Assembly (NCBI GenBank): GCA_050747245.1
Contig: JBOGNO010000009.1
Location: 62,001-126,000 of the forward strand
Reading direction: 5' to 3'
From: JBOGNO01 sp050747245
GTDB taxonomy: Bacteria > Acidobacteriota > Terriglobia > Acidiferrales > UBA7541
Length of the DNA: 64,000 bases
Shown here: piece by piece, positions 51,184-59,453 of the stretch
Numbering within the stretch: position 1 is the stretch's first letter
Layout: each line of letters starts with the position of its first letter
The notes under the pieces: generated by a model
Told to the model about the DNA's origin: nothing
Databases searched by the model: none
What the model saw: the letters and a program-made list of their open reading frames with translations, nothing else
Translations under genes and position numbers: made by a program

Positions 51184-54100
51184 ATGGGCAAGAAATTTCT
51201 CTTCGCTGTGTGGCTTGGCGTTTTCTCAATCGCTTCTTCCTTCTACCTTCATCTTCAGATTCCTGCGATTCCACTCACTCGCGCACGCCCCCCGGAGAGT
51301 CAGCTTTCTCTCGCGCAGAGCCGCTCCCGTGCCGCTTCGCAGTTCGCCGCGATGCCTCTGGTGTTCGAGCCCAGTTCCAGCGAGTCGCCCGCCTCTCGCG
51401 GCCTCATGGCACGAGGGCGCGGCTACAATCTCTTTCTCGATCCGCGCCAAGTAATCTTCGAGCTTCCGACGGCGTCGAATGGGGGCGTCCCTGCTCGCCG
51501 TGAATTCGTGCAGATGCGTTTCCTCGGCGCGCAGCATGATCCCGATCTCTCCGGGGAAGGCGTGCTCCCGGGCCGCACGAATTATCTGTTGGGAAATGAC
51601 TCCCGTCGCTGGCGAATTGGCGTTTCCCATTTCGAGCGCGCGGCGTATTCGGGTTTGTACCCGGGCATCGCTGCGGAGTTTTACGGCCGCGGCGATGAAA
51701 TCGAGCACGATCTTGTGATCGAACCCGGAGCATATCCGGACGCCATTCGCTTTGATTTCTCGGTTTCTCGTCACGCGAGAGGCCAGCGAACACGCGTATT
51801 CCCTCGAATTACCTCCGCGGGCGAGCTGCGCATCGGCCCTTCGCGCGCGCAAATTATCTTGCGGCCCCCACAGGCCTATCAGGAGTCCGGCGCTGCGCGC
51901 CGGCTCATTCCCGTACGATTTCGTTTGCGCCCCAGCGGCCAAGTCGGATTCTCCCTCGGCGCGTACGATCACACCCGCCGCCTGATCATCGACCCTTCAA
52001 TCTCCGTTACTTATTCGACCTTCGCCGGCGGTGCGGGCGCCGATTCCGTGAATAGCGTGGTTCTCGACTCGCAGGAAAATGCCTATATCTCCGGCACAAC
52101 TTCGCAGATTTTCTCGGAGCCGCAGGATACCGCTACCAATCTCGGCCCGGCGAGCGGCGCCTCCGTGCTTTTCATCGCCAAGATCAATCCCTCCGTGAGC
52201 GGCCCAGCCTCGCTTGTTTATCTCACCTTCATCGGCGGTAGCGGAAATGAAAAGGGTGGCTTTGTTGCTTTCGATCCCAAGGTGGATTCCGCGAAGGGCG
52301 GCGCGCCCGTTCTCGCCGGAATTTCGACCTCCAAGGATTTTCCCACCGCCAATTGCCCGGGACAGACCAAACTCAACGGGTCATCCGACCTGACCGTAAG
52401 TGCCCTCAACGCGGCCGGCAATGCGTTCACCTTCTCTTGCTATTTTGGCGGCAGTGGCGCGGAAGGAACCCAGAATGCCGCCGGAATCGCCGTGGACGCC
52501 TCCGGCAATATCTATGTTGCGTCCGACACCACTTCAACGGATCTTCCACTCGCTCTGGGTGTGAATCCGTTCAGTTCCAAGAACGGAGGCGGCGCGAGCG
52601 ACGGCTTCTTCGCGCAATTCTCCAATGCTGGAGATCTGCTCTACTCGACTTATCTCGGCATAAAGGCTACCGTCGGTTGCACGGGCATCGCCGTGGATGC
52701 CCAGACGCCCCCGAACGCCTATCTCACCGGATTCACCTCCGTGCCGACAGGAAACTCATTTCCAACAAAAAATGCCTTCCAGATAAATTACGGCGGCGGC
52801 CCCTTCGACGCCTTCGTGATGAAAATCAGCCCGCGCTCGCTCGGCGCGAACGACTTGATTTATGCCTCTTTTCTCGGCGGCAGCGCAACCGATCAGGCGT
52901 TCGCCATCGCCGTGGACGCCGCGTCTCCGCCTTCGGCTTACATCTCGGGCTCTACCAATTCCCCTGATTTTCAAACCAGCATGGGAACGAACGCCGCGTT
53001 TCAGAGCGTTCTGAATGGCGCCGAGAACGCCTTCCTTTCCGTAGTTTCGGAAACTGTCTCGGGGGGCGCGATCTCGACTTCGCTCTTCTACTCCACTTAC
53101 CTGGGCGGAGCGAAATCGGATTCCGCTGCGGCCATCGACGTCGTTTCGCCCAGCCAGGTCTTCATTGCGGGCAAAGCTACCAGCGCCAATTTTCCCGTTT
53201 TTCTCACCCTGCAATCTTTTACCGGCACTTCCGATGCCTTCGCCGCGCAATTCGACACCACACTCTCGGGCCAATCTTCGCTCATATTCTCAACTTTGCT
53301 CGGCGGCAGTGCCGACGCGTTCGCGAATTCCGTGGCTGCTGACTCGCAGGGAAATGTTTTCGTCGCTGGCGCTACCACCTCCTCCGATTTCCTCGGCGGC
53401 CTTGTTTCACCTGCCGCCACCGGCTTTCAACCCACGTGTTCCAGTTGCTCCGCGAAGCCGCCCCAGTCTGATGCCTTCCTGACGCGCATTGCCGCCTCTT
53501 CAGCGCAGACTCCGGCCGTTTCTTTTAGTCCCAACCCTCTCGATTTCGGCGGCCAGCCGGTCGGCCAGAGCGTCTCGAGCGATTCACTCGTCAAGAATGT
53601 CGGCAGCGCGGATCTGGTCATCTCCAGCGTCACCATCACCGGCTCGAACAGCCCCGATTTCTCTCTCAGCACGGACACCTGCGCGGGCCAGACGATTCCG
53701 GCCGGCAAGACCTGCACCCTGGGCGTCACTTTCAATCCCACAAAGGCGGCCAACGAAATAGCGGCGGCGGAAGTATTTGATAACGCCCCGGGCGCATCAC
53801 AATCGCTTCCTCTCTCCGGGGTGGGGACGGAGCCTATCGCGGGCCTCTCCCCGATGATGATTAATTTCGGCAATCAGCCTCAGAATACCCCGAGCAATCC
53901 GCAAACCGTCACGCTGACCAATTCGGGAAATTCCCCCCTGCACATCAGCGATCTTAACCTCTGCGTGGGAAAAGCTTCGGGCTGCGACACCGCCGATTTC
54001 TCCTTCAGTTCCTCGAACTGCACTGCCTCCGGCGCAATTCCGCCCCAGTCGAGCTGCGCCATCAATGTCACTTTTTCGCCGCTTTCCACCGGCACATTCA

Positions 54101-55692
54101 ATTCCGAACTCGACGTCCTCGACGACTCCGGCAATCATCAGAATTCGCAGCAAACCGTGACCTTCACCGGAACGGGCACGCCGCCGGCTCCCATTCTCAC
54201 GATTAGTCCGTCCATGCTTTCCTTCGGCTCGCAGGTCGTGGGCAGCACAGCCGGCAACCAATCCGTGGACGTCCGCAATTCCGGCAGCATGGGCCTGCAG
54301 ATCGCAAGTGTCGGCTTGACCGGCGCAAATCCCGCGGACTTCAACGTCATCACCGCCACGAGTTTGCCTTGTCCCATCGGCTCGGGTTCGCTCGCTCCGA
54401 AATCCGACTGCATGTTGGCCGTGAATTTTGCTCCCCAATCAAAAGGATCAAAGCAGGCCGCAGTCGCGATTGCGGATAACGCCAGCGGCAGCCCGCAGCT
54501 GGTCGCGCTGAGCGGCATGGCGACCGCGCCCGTTGCAGGTCTCGCTCCTCAGTCGCTCACGTTCGCAAGCCAGAACGTCGGCACCAGCAGCGCCGCGCAA
54601 ACCGTCACTCTTTCCAACACCGGCGACGGCCCGCTCACCATTGCAAGCATCTCTTTCACCGGAGCCGCCAGCGCCGACTTCAACCAGACCAACAGTTGTC
54701 CCGTTACCCTCAATCCCAACCTCACGTGCATCATCAGCGTCACTTTCAAGCCGGTCTCTACGGGAGCGCGCGCTGCCAATCTCTCTGTCGCCGATAATTC
54801 TGCCGGAACGCCCCAGACCGCTTCGCTCGCCGGCACCGCCACCGAGCCGATGGTCGTCTTCAGTCCCACCAGCATCAACTTTGCGGCGCAACTCGCGCAA
54901 ACCGCGAGCCCCGCGACTCCCGTGATGGTCTCGAATCAGGGCAATGGGCCTCTCGATATCAGCGGCATCTCATTCGCCGGCGCCGACCATGCAGATTTCT
55001 CCGAAACGGACACCTGCAAGTCGCCCGTCGCTCCGGGCGCGAATTGCTCCGTCAGCGTTACATTTACGCCTGCCGGCGCCGGCTCGCGCAACGCCTCCCT
55101 ACAGCTTGCCGATGACGCCCCAGCCACTCCTCAGTCCGTCCCTCTGACGGGAATGGCAAGCGATTTTTCAATTTCCAATCCATCGGGCAGCGCTATCTCT
55201 GCCACCATCACTGCCGGCCAGACAGCCACCTACAATCTTCAATTGAACTCGCTCGGCGGTTTCGCCGGAAGCGTCAGTCTCTCTTGCAGCGGCGCGCCTT
55301 TCGAATCGTCCTGCACGCCTTCGCCCGCCATGCTGCCCCTCAGCGCTGCGTCGGCAAATTTTATGGTCTCCGCTCCCACCACCGCGCGCAGCGCGTCGTT
55401 CCCTCGAGAAAGAACCCGGCCATTCATCTCACCCTTCATCCTCTTCAGCTTCGCGCTCATCACATTCCTCGCGTACGCGCGTCTGCGCGCCCTGCACGTG
55501 CCTCACGCAAAAGCCCGCGCTTTCCTCCCAGCTTTTGCTTTGCTTCTGCTTCTTGGACTGGCCGCATGCGGCTCTACGGGTGGCGGAGGCGGGGGTAACA
55601 GCGGCACGCCTCCGGGAAGTTATCCGCTCACTGTGACTGCCTCAGCGCAAGGAACCAGCCGTACGTTCGCTCTCTCCCTCACCGTCCAGTGA
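51184..55692 (+). CDS. Giant secreted SBBP-propeller/choice-of-anchor-D protein
   Basis: 1502 residues. The N-terminal hydrophobic stretch FLFAVWLGVFSIASSFYLHL is a signal peptide or anchor. Residues about 50-275 fit the DUF7948-type N-terminal domain (YNLFLDPRQVIFEL, NYLLGNDSRRWR). Residues about 275-775 are SBBP blades (YSTFLGG..D..AIAVD..YISG). Residues about 778-1325 are five choice-of-anchor-D (ASPM/SPD-2/Hydin-like) repeats, e.g. LDFGGQPVGQSV. The C-terminus has half an Ig-like domain, two membrane helices near 1416-1432 and 1447-1461 ending LAACGS, a glycine run, then TPPGSYPLTVTASAQG. Surface or secreted; ligand unknown. Confidence 0.85.
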   Translation: MGKKFLFAVWLGVFSIASSFYLHLQIPAIPLTRARPPESQLSLAQSRSRAASQFAAMPLVFEPSSSESPASRGLMARGRGYNLFLDPRQVIFELPTASNGGVPARREFVQMRFLGAQHDPDLSGEGVLPGRTNYLLGNDSRRWRIGVSHFERAAYSGLYPGIAAEFYGRGDEIEHDLVIEPGAYPDAIRFDFSVSRHARGQRTRVFPRITSAGELRIGPSRAQIILRPPQAYQESGAARRLIPVRFRLRPSGQVGFSLGAYDHTRRLIIDPSISVTYSTFAGGAGADSVNSVVLDSQENAYISGTTSQIFSEPQDTATNLGPASGASVLFIAKINPSVSGPASLVYLTFIGGSGNEKGGFVAFDPKVDSAKGGAPVLAGISTSKDFPTANCPGQTKLNGSSDLTVSALNAAGNAFTFSCYFGGSGAEGTQNAAGIAVDASGNIYVASDTTSTDLPLALGVNPFSSKNGGGASDGFFAQFSNAGDLLYSTYLGIKATVGCTGIAVDAQTPPNAYLTGFTSVPTGNSFPTKNAFQINYGGGPFDAFVMKISPRSLGANDLIYASFLGGSATDQAFAIAVDAASPPSAYISGSTNSPDFQTSMGTNAAFQSVLNGAENAFLSVVSETVSGGAISTSLFYSTYLGGAKSDSAAAIDVVSPSQVFIAGKATSANFPVFLTLQSFTGTSDAFAAQFDTTLSGQSSLIFSTLLGGSADAFANSVAADSQGNVFVAGATTSSDFLGGLVSPAATGFQPTCSSCSAKPPQSDAFLTRIAASSAQTPAVSFSPNPLDFGGQPVGQSVSSDSLVKNVGSADLVISSVTITGSNSPDFSLSTDTCAGQTIPAGKTCTLGVTFNPTKAANEIAAAEVFDNAPGASQSLPLSGVGTEPIAGLSPMMINFGNQPQNTPSNPQTVTLTNSGNSPLHISDLNLCVGKASGCDTADFSFSSSNCTASGAIPPQSSCAINVTFSPLSTGTFNSELDVLDDSGNHQNSQQTVTFTGTGTPPAPILTISPSMLSFGSQVVGSTAGNQSVDVRNSGSMGLQIASVGLTGANPADFNVITATSLPCPIGSGSLAPKSDCMLAVNFAPQSKGSKQAAVAIADNASGSPQLVALSGMATAPVAGLAPQSLTFASQNVGTSSAAQTVTLSNTGDGPLTIASISFTGAASADFNQTNSCPVTLNPNLTCIISVTFKPVSTGARAANLSVADNSAGTPQTASLAGTATEPMVVFSPTSINFAAQLAQTASPATPVMVSNQGNGPLDISGISFAGADHADFSETDTCKSPVAPGANCSVSVTFTPAGAGSRNASLQLADDAPATPQSVPLTGMASDFSISNPSGSAISATITAGQTATYNLQLNSLGGFAGSVSLSCSGAPFESSCTPSPAMLPLSAASANFMVSAPTTARSASFPRERTRPFISPFILFSFALITFLAYARLRALHVPHAKARAFLPAFALLLLLGLAACGSTGGGGGGNSGTPPGSYPLTVTASAQGTSRTFALSLTVQ

Positions 55693-55741
55693 TGCCCTTG
55701 CTCGGGTTGCGCACGGCGCACCATGCGGTGAGCATTCACAG

Positions 55742-56695
55742 TCACGGCAGACGGCCGCCGGACTGACGCGACTTTTCGCGCTTAAAAAACCTGAGCCTGA
55801 AGAGAAGGTCGCCAAGCGACACGCCCCCGTAGGCGAGCAATAGGGGCATCCAACTGCACCACAACACAAAAAGACTCGCCATTGCCAACGCGCGCGAGTC
55901 CCAGCTGAAAACCGGATGGGCCGGGTCACTGAGCATGGTTGCCCTGAAGAACGCAATCCATGGCGCAAACGCAGCTGAAGTGCAGGCCAGCACCTTTACG
56001 CCGCGTGACGGCTTGCCTGCACCTATGGCTGCGATGAACCCAACAACCAGTCCGAGCGCCGCAGTCGACCAGAAGAATAGCGAAATCTGAGATGAATCGT
56101 GCAACGCGCGTGCGATAATTTCTGCGCCGCCAATCGAGACCGCACTCGTCAACGCCAGTGCTCGGCCGAATCGAACCGGGATTGCGGCCAAACGTTCCTC
56201 TATCGCGGCGGCTTCGTGTAGGCATTGCTCCCGGCATCGAGAGCACCACAGCTCTGGATGCCGCCCCAGAAAGAAGATCTCGAGAGTTTCTTTGGCCCCA
56301 CACTTGTGACATTTTGTACAACTTTGCGCGAAGGGGCTGAGTACAGTCAGAACATTCCTTACGGCGGCTCCGACCTTTTCCGGTGAGGGCTTGACGAGCC
56401 AGTTGTACGACCAGAGAATCTGCGCGGAGAAGGCGTCAACAGTTACCTTGGATCCCCGATTGAATCCGCCTTCAAGTCCTGAGCGGACCAGCGAGGGCGC
56501 CTGAATTCCCCCGGTGCGGACCACAATCTCAATGGCGGGACCTTCGCCGCTCGCACGAGTTGCCTTGGGGTTGATTGATACCAGATAACCGTCTAACAGC
56601 CCAGCGACAATGCCGTGCTCGCTCGAGTATGCGCTCCGCGGCGCTTGCATTGCCATTCCCGTCGCCCTCGCGATCTGAGCGAGATAGTCAGACAC
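55742..56695 (-). CDS. Membrane protein with central zinc-knuckle cluster, unknown function
   Basis: 317 residues. Residues 1-115 are soluble, with ILWSYNWLVKPSPEKVGAA as a possible helix pair. A cysteine cluster sits at C126-x2-C129-x2-C132 and C151-x2-C154-x3-C158, spaced like a zinc ribbon. Four membrane helices follow between about residues 175 and 300. The tail is basic (RFFKREKSRQSGG). I do not recognise the family. It is convergent with the SBBP gene and alone in orientation with the YVTN gene upstream by 66 bases. Confidence 0.7.
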   Translation of the reverse strand: MSDYLAQIARATGMAMQAPRSAYSSEHGIVAGLLDGYLVSINPKATRASGEGPAIEIVVRTGGIQAPSLVRSGLEGGFNRGSKVTVDAFSAQILWSYNWLVKPSPEKVGAAVRNVLTVLSPFAQSCTKCHKCGAKETLEIFFLGRHPELWCSRCREQCLHEAAAIEERLAAIPVRFGRALALTSAVSIGGAEIIARALHDSSQISLFFWSTAALGLVVGFIAAIGAGKPSRGVKVLACTSAAFAPWIAFFRATMLSDPAHPVFSWDSRALAMASLFVLWCSWMPLLLAYGGVSLGDLLFRLRFFKREKSRQSGGRLP

Positions 56696-56761
56696 GATGG
56701 CCCCCGACCGATATTAACTGTGAGTGGCAAGATATCACAGGATTACCCTACGGCAAGAGCG

Positions 56762-57892
56762 CTAAAAAGCTTTGACGGCGATGTCGCGCGGCTGGGGTGC
56801 CACCGGAATCATGGTGATCAGGCTGCTGGGAGCATCGGAGCGCACGCGGATCACGCTGAGGTCGTTCGACTCGCGGTTCACCACCAAGAGCACGTCTCCC
56901 TCGCTCACCAGTGCTTCCGCGCCCGGATGCTCGCCCACCGCGATCGGCGGCTGCACGTTGCGAATGTCCACGCGCACCGGCACCACGCGCTGGCTCGCTG
57001 CGTCGGAAACATAGAGCCATGTGGCATCCTCGCTGAGCACCCCCGCGTCCGGCGACAACCCAAGCAGCAGAAAATCGCCCACCTCGTTCGTTTCCGTGTT
57101 CACGATAATCAATCCGTGCGCGTCCGGCGAAGGAATATAAATCTCCCCGCCGTCGGGCTTCAGGATTAAATCCGCCGGATTGCCTCCCAAATCGAGATTG
57201 GTGATGAGGCCCGGAGATTTCAAATCCACCACCGAAATTTCTGCCCGCGATCCCGAGGAGACGAACGCCTTCGAGCTGTCCGGCAGAATTACCACCTGCT
57301 CCGGATCTGGAGCCACGCCCACGGTCGCTATCGGAGCAAGCGTCAGAGCGTTGAGAATCGAAATCGTGGCGTCGCCGCGATTGCTGACCACCACCCATTT
57401 GCCGTTCGGCGAAGCCCGCGCAATCCACGGCCCGCGCCCTGCCGTGCCCGTCGCTACCACTCGCCGTGCCGCGCAATCAATCGCCGTCACCTTTCCCGAG
57501 CCCGATGCCGCGACGTAAGCTCGTCGTCCATCGGGAGAAAAATCGATCGCGTAGGGAGAGTTTCCGACCGGAATTCGCGCCGCCATCTGGCTTGAGCGCG
57601 CATCCACCACCCAGGCATAACCACCCTGCGTGCTGACTCCCCAGATTTCCTTGCGCGTGGGATGCGCGCGGATTCCGCTGGGTGTCGGGCCCACCAGGAT
57701 GGTGCCCACCGGCGCGAGCCTGACCACGTCCACCACCGTCAGCGCTCCCTGCGAAGCGCTCGTGATGTACGCATAAAGGTGCAGCCCGGGACGCAGAAAA
57801 AAGGGAAGATGCTCCAGCCACAGCTCGCGAATCGTTATCGCCGCGAGCAGCACAAGAATGAATGTCAGCCGTCGGTTCGCGAAGATTTTCAT
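56762..57892 (-). CDS. YVTN beta-propeller repeat protein
   Basis: 376 residues. The N-terminal segment LTFILVLLAAITIREL is a signal anchor or uncleaved signal peptide. The rest is a seven-bladed propeller of YVTN type, with repeats such as GNSPYAIDFSPDGRRAYVAA, GRGPWIARASPNGKWVVVSN, PDPEQVVILPDSSKAFVSS and GEHPGAEALVSEGDVLLVVN. Unlike the giant protein at 6073, the blades are diverged. Likely periplasmic or surface. It lies 36 bases downstream of the aroF gene on the same strand; the link may be only positional. Confidence 0.86.
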   Translation of the reverse strand: MKIFANRRLTFILVLLAAITIRELWLEHLPFFLRPGLHLYAYITSASQGALTVVDVVRLAPVGTILVGPTPSGIRAHPTRKEIWGVSTQGGYAWVVDARSSQMAARIPVGNSPYAIDFSPDGRRAYVAASGSGKVTAIDCAARRVVATGTAGRGPWIARASPNGKWVVVSNRGDATISILNALTLAPIATVGVAPDPEQVVILPDSSKAFVSSGSRAEISVVDLKSPGLITNLDLGGNPADLILKPDGGEIYIPSPDAHGLIIVNTETNEVGDFLLLGLSPDAGVLSEDATWLYVSDAASQRVVPVRVDIRNVQPPIAVGEHPGAEALVSEGDVLLVVNRESNDLSVIRVRSDAPSSLITMIPVAPQPRDIAVKAF

Positions 57893-57928
57893 CGGCGAAT
57901 TTTTGCGGGCTCGCGCTCTGGGGGCGCG

Positions 57929-58957
57929 TCAGTTGACCGAGCGATGGAGAACTCCGGCGATCTGGCGGACTTCGCTGACAAGCTGATCGAATTCGTCCGG
58001 CACGATGGACTGCATCCCGTCGGAAAGCGCGCGGTCGGGATCGCAATGCACTTCGACGAGCAGTCCGTCGGCGCCCGCGGCGACCGCCGCGCGCGAAAGC
58101 GGCACCACTTTGTTGCGCCGGCCAGTGCCGTGGCTGGGGTCCACGATGATGGGCAGATGGCTCAGGCGCTGCACCGCGGGAATCACGCTCAAGTCGAGCG
58201 TGTTGCGCGTGTGATCGCTGAACGTGCGCACGCCCCGCTCGCACATGATGACGTTGTAGTTTCCTTCCGCCAGAATGTATTCCGCGGCCATCAGGAATTC
58301 ATCGAGCGTCGCGGACATCCCGCGCTTCAGCAGCACGGGTTTCGCGGAGCGCCCTGCGCGCTTCAAGAGCGAAAAATTCTGCATGTTGCGTGCGCCCAGT
58401 TGAATCACGTCCGCGAATTCTTCCACCAAATCGAGGCTTTCGTTGTCGATCGCTTCCGTGACGATTCCCAGCCCCAGCTCCCGCCGCACTTCGGCCAGGA
58501 TTTGCAGTCCTGGCTCGCCCAGTCCCTGAAAACTGTAGGGCGAAGTGCGCGGCTTGTAAGCCCCACCGCGAAAAAGCCGCGCGCCCGCGGCCTTGATGCG
58601 CCTCGCCGCGCCGAAGGCTTGTTCGTGGCTCTCGATCGCGCATGGCCCCGCAATCATGGCGATCGCTTCGCCGCCCACGCGCACGTCTCCTAAAGGCGTG
58701 GCGATGCGAATGATGGAATTTTCCTTCTTCGCGTCGCGGCTCACCAGCTTGTAGGGTTTGCTTACCGGAATGCATTCGATCACCCCGGGCATCGCTTCAA
58801 GCGTGCCCAGATCCACCGCGCCGCTGTTGCCCGTGATGCCTATGGCAGTACGCAGCGAACCGGGAATCGCGTGCGCTCGCAGTCCGAGCGATTCAATCCG
58901 TTCGCAAACCGCGCGAACCTGTTCCTCAGTCGCGTGCGAACCCATTACAATCAGCAT
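57929..58957 (-). CDS. aroF: 3-deoxy-7-phosphoheptulonate synthase (DAHP synthase, type I-beta)
   Basis: 342 residues. The N-terminal 85 residues form a ferredoxin-like regulatory domain (MLIVMGSHATEEQVRAVCERIESLGLRAH). The barrel has IAGPCAIES, FRGGAYKPRTSPYSFQGLG, QLGARNMQNFSLLKR, LLKRGMSATLDEFL, CERGVRTF, and DPSHGTGRR, with metal and PEP/E4P ligands. It makes DAHP, the first shikimate-pathway step. The ACT-like domain suggests feedback control by aromatic amino acids. No other aro gene is nearby. Confidence 0.95.
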   Translation of the reverse strand: MLIVMGSHATEEQVRAVCERIESLGLRAHAIPGSLRTAIGITGNSGAVDLGTLEAMPGVIECIPVSKPYKLVSRDAKKENSIIRIATPLGDVRVGGEAIAMIAGPCAIESHEQAFGAARRIKAAGARLFRGGAYKPRTSPYSFQGLGEPGLQILAEVRRELGLGIVTEAIDNESLDLVEEFADVIQLGARNMQNFSLLKRAGRSAKPVLLKRGMSATLDEFLMAAEYILAEGNYNVIMCERGVRTFSDHTRNTLDLSVIPAVQRLSHLPIIVDPSHGTGRRNKVVPLSRAAVAAGADGLLVEVHCDPDRALSDGMQSIVPDEFDQLVSEVRQIAGVLHRSVN

Positions 58958-59091
58958 GTGGGACTCTTATTCTCCTCAATGAACCGCAAAATATACTCTA
59001 TCGCCCCGCACCCTGCAAACACGGGCCGCGAAGTCACTCTTGCGAATTTGGGAAGTGGAGCGGAGCTAGGAAACTTTCACAATCGAGCGAT

Positions 59092-59451
59092 TTATGATCC
59101 CGAGGCGGGCGCATCTCCGGCAGTCGAGGTTTCCTGTTCGATGGCCTCCCGGGCTTCGGCGGAAATATCCACGAATTCCACGCCCACACCGATGCCGGGC
59201 AGGTAATAGCGAACCTCGCAGCGTACGTTCACCTCAAAATCGGAGCGCGGAAGCCGGAAACTCACTTTAAGCACGGCGCCTTCGGGAAGCTCATCGGAGG
59301 TGTTAATAATCATGCCTTGCGGGCTGATGTCCGGGGCGTGCAGCGAAATTGCCTGCCCTCCCTCATACAGGACGCTTAGATCGCGAAGATAGGACGACCG
59401 CCGGAATTGACGCGTCATCGTTGCCGGAGCCGACGGCATTTCGAACGCCAT
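59092..59451 (-). CDS. PilZ domain protein
   Basis: 119 residues. A PilZ-like beta-barrel: RQFRRSSYLRDLSVLYEGG holds the RxxxR c-di-GMP motif candidate, followed by APDISPQGMIINTSDELPEG (D/NxSxxG-type motif), then FRLPRSDFEVNVRCEVRYYLPGIGVGVEFVDIS. Both motifs are near consensus, so c-di-GMP binding is plausible but not proven. It starts two bases after the ATPase gene stop, so it is co-transcribed. A shorter start at residue 5 (MPSAP) is possible. Confidence 0.83.
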   Translation of the reverse strand: MAFEMPSAPATMTRQFRRSSYLRDLSVLYEGGQAISLHAPDISPQGMIINTSDELPEGAVLKVSFRLPRSDFEVNVRCEVRYYLPGIGVGVEFVDISAEAREAIEQETSTAGDAPASGS

Positions 59452-59453
59452 TA

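Noticed and set aside
57662..58693. 343-codon plus-strand frame over aroF
   Set aside because: His/Arg-rich antisense of the DAHP synthase; no domain recognised.
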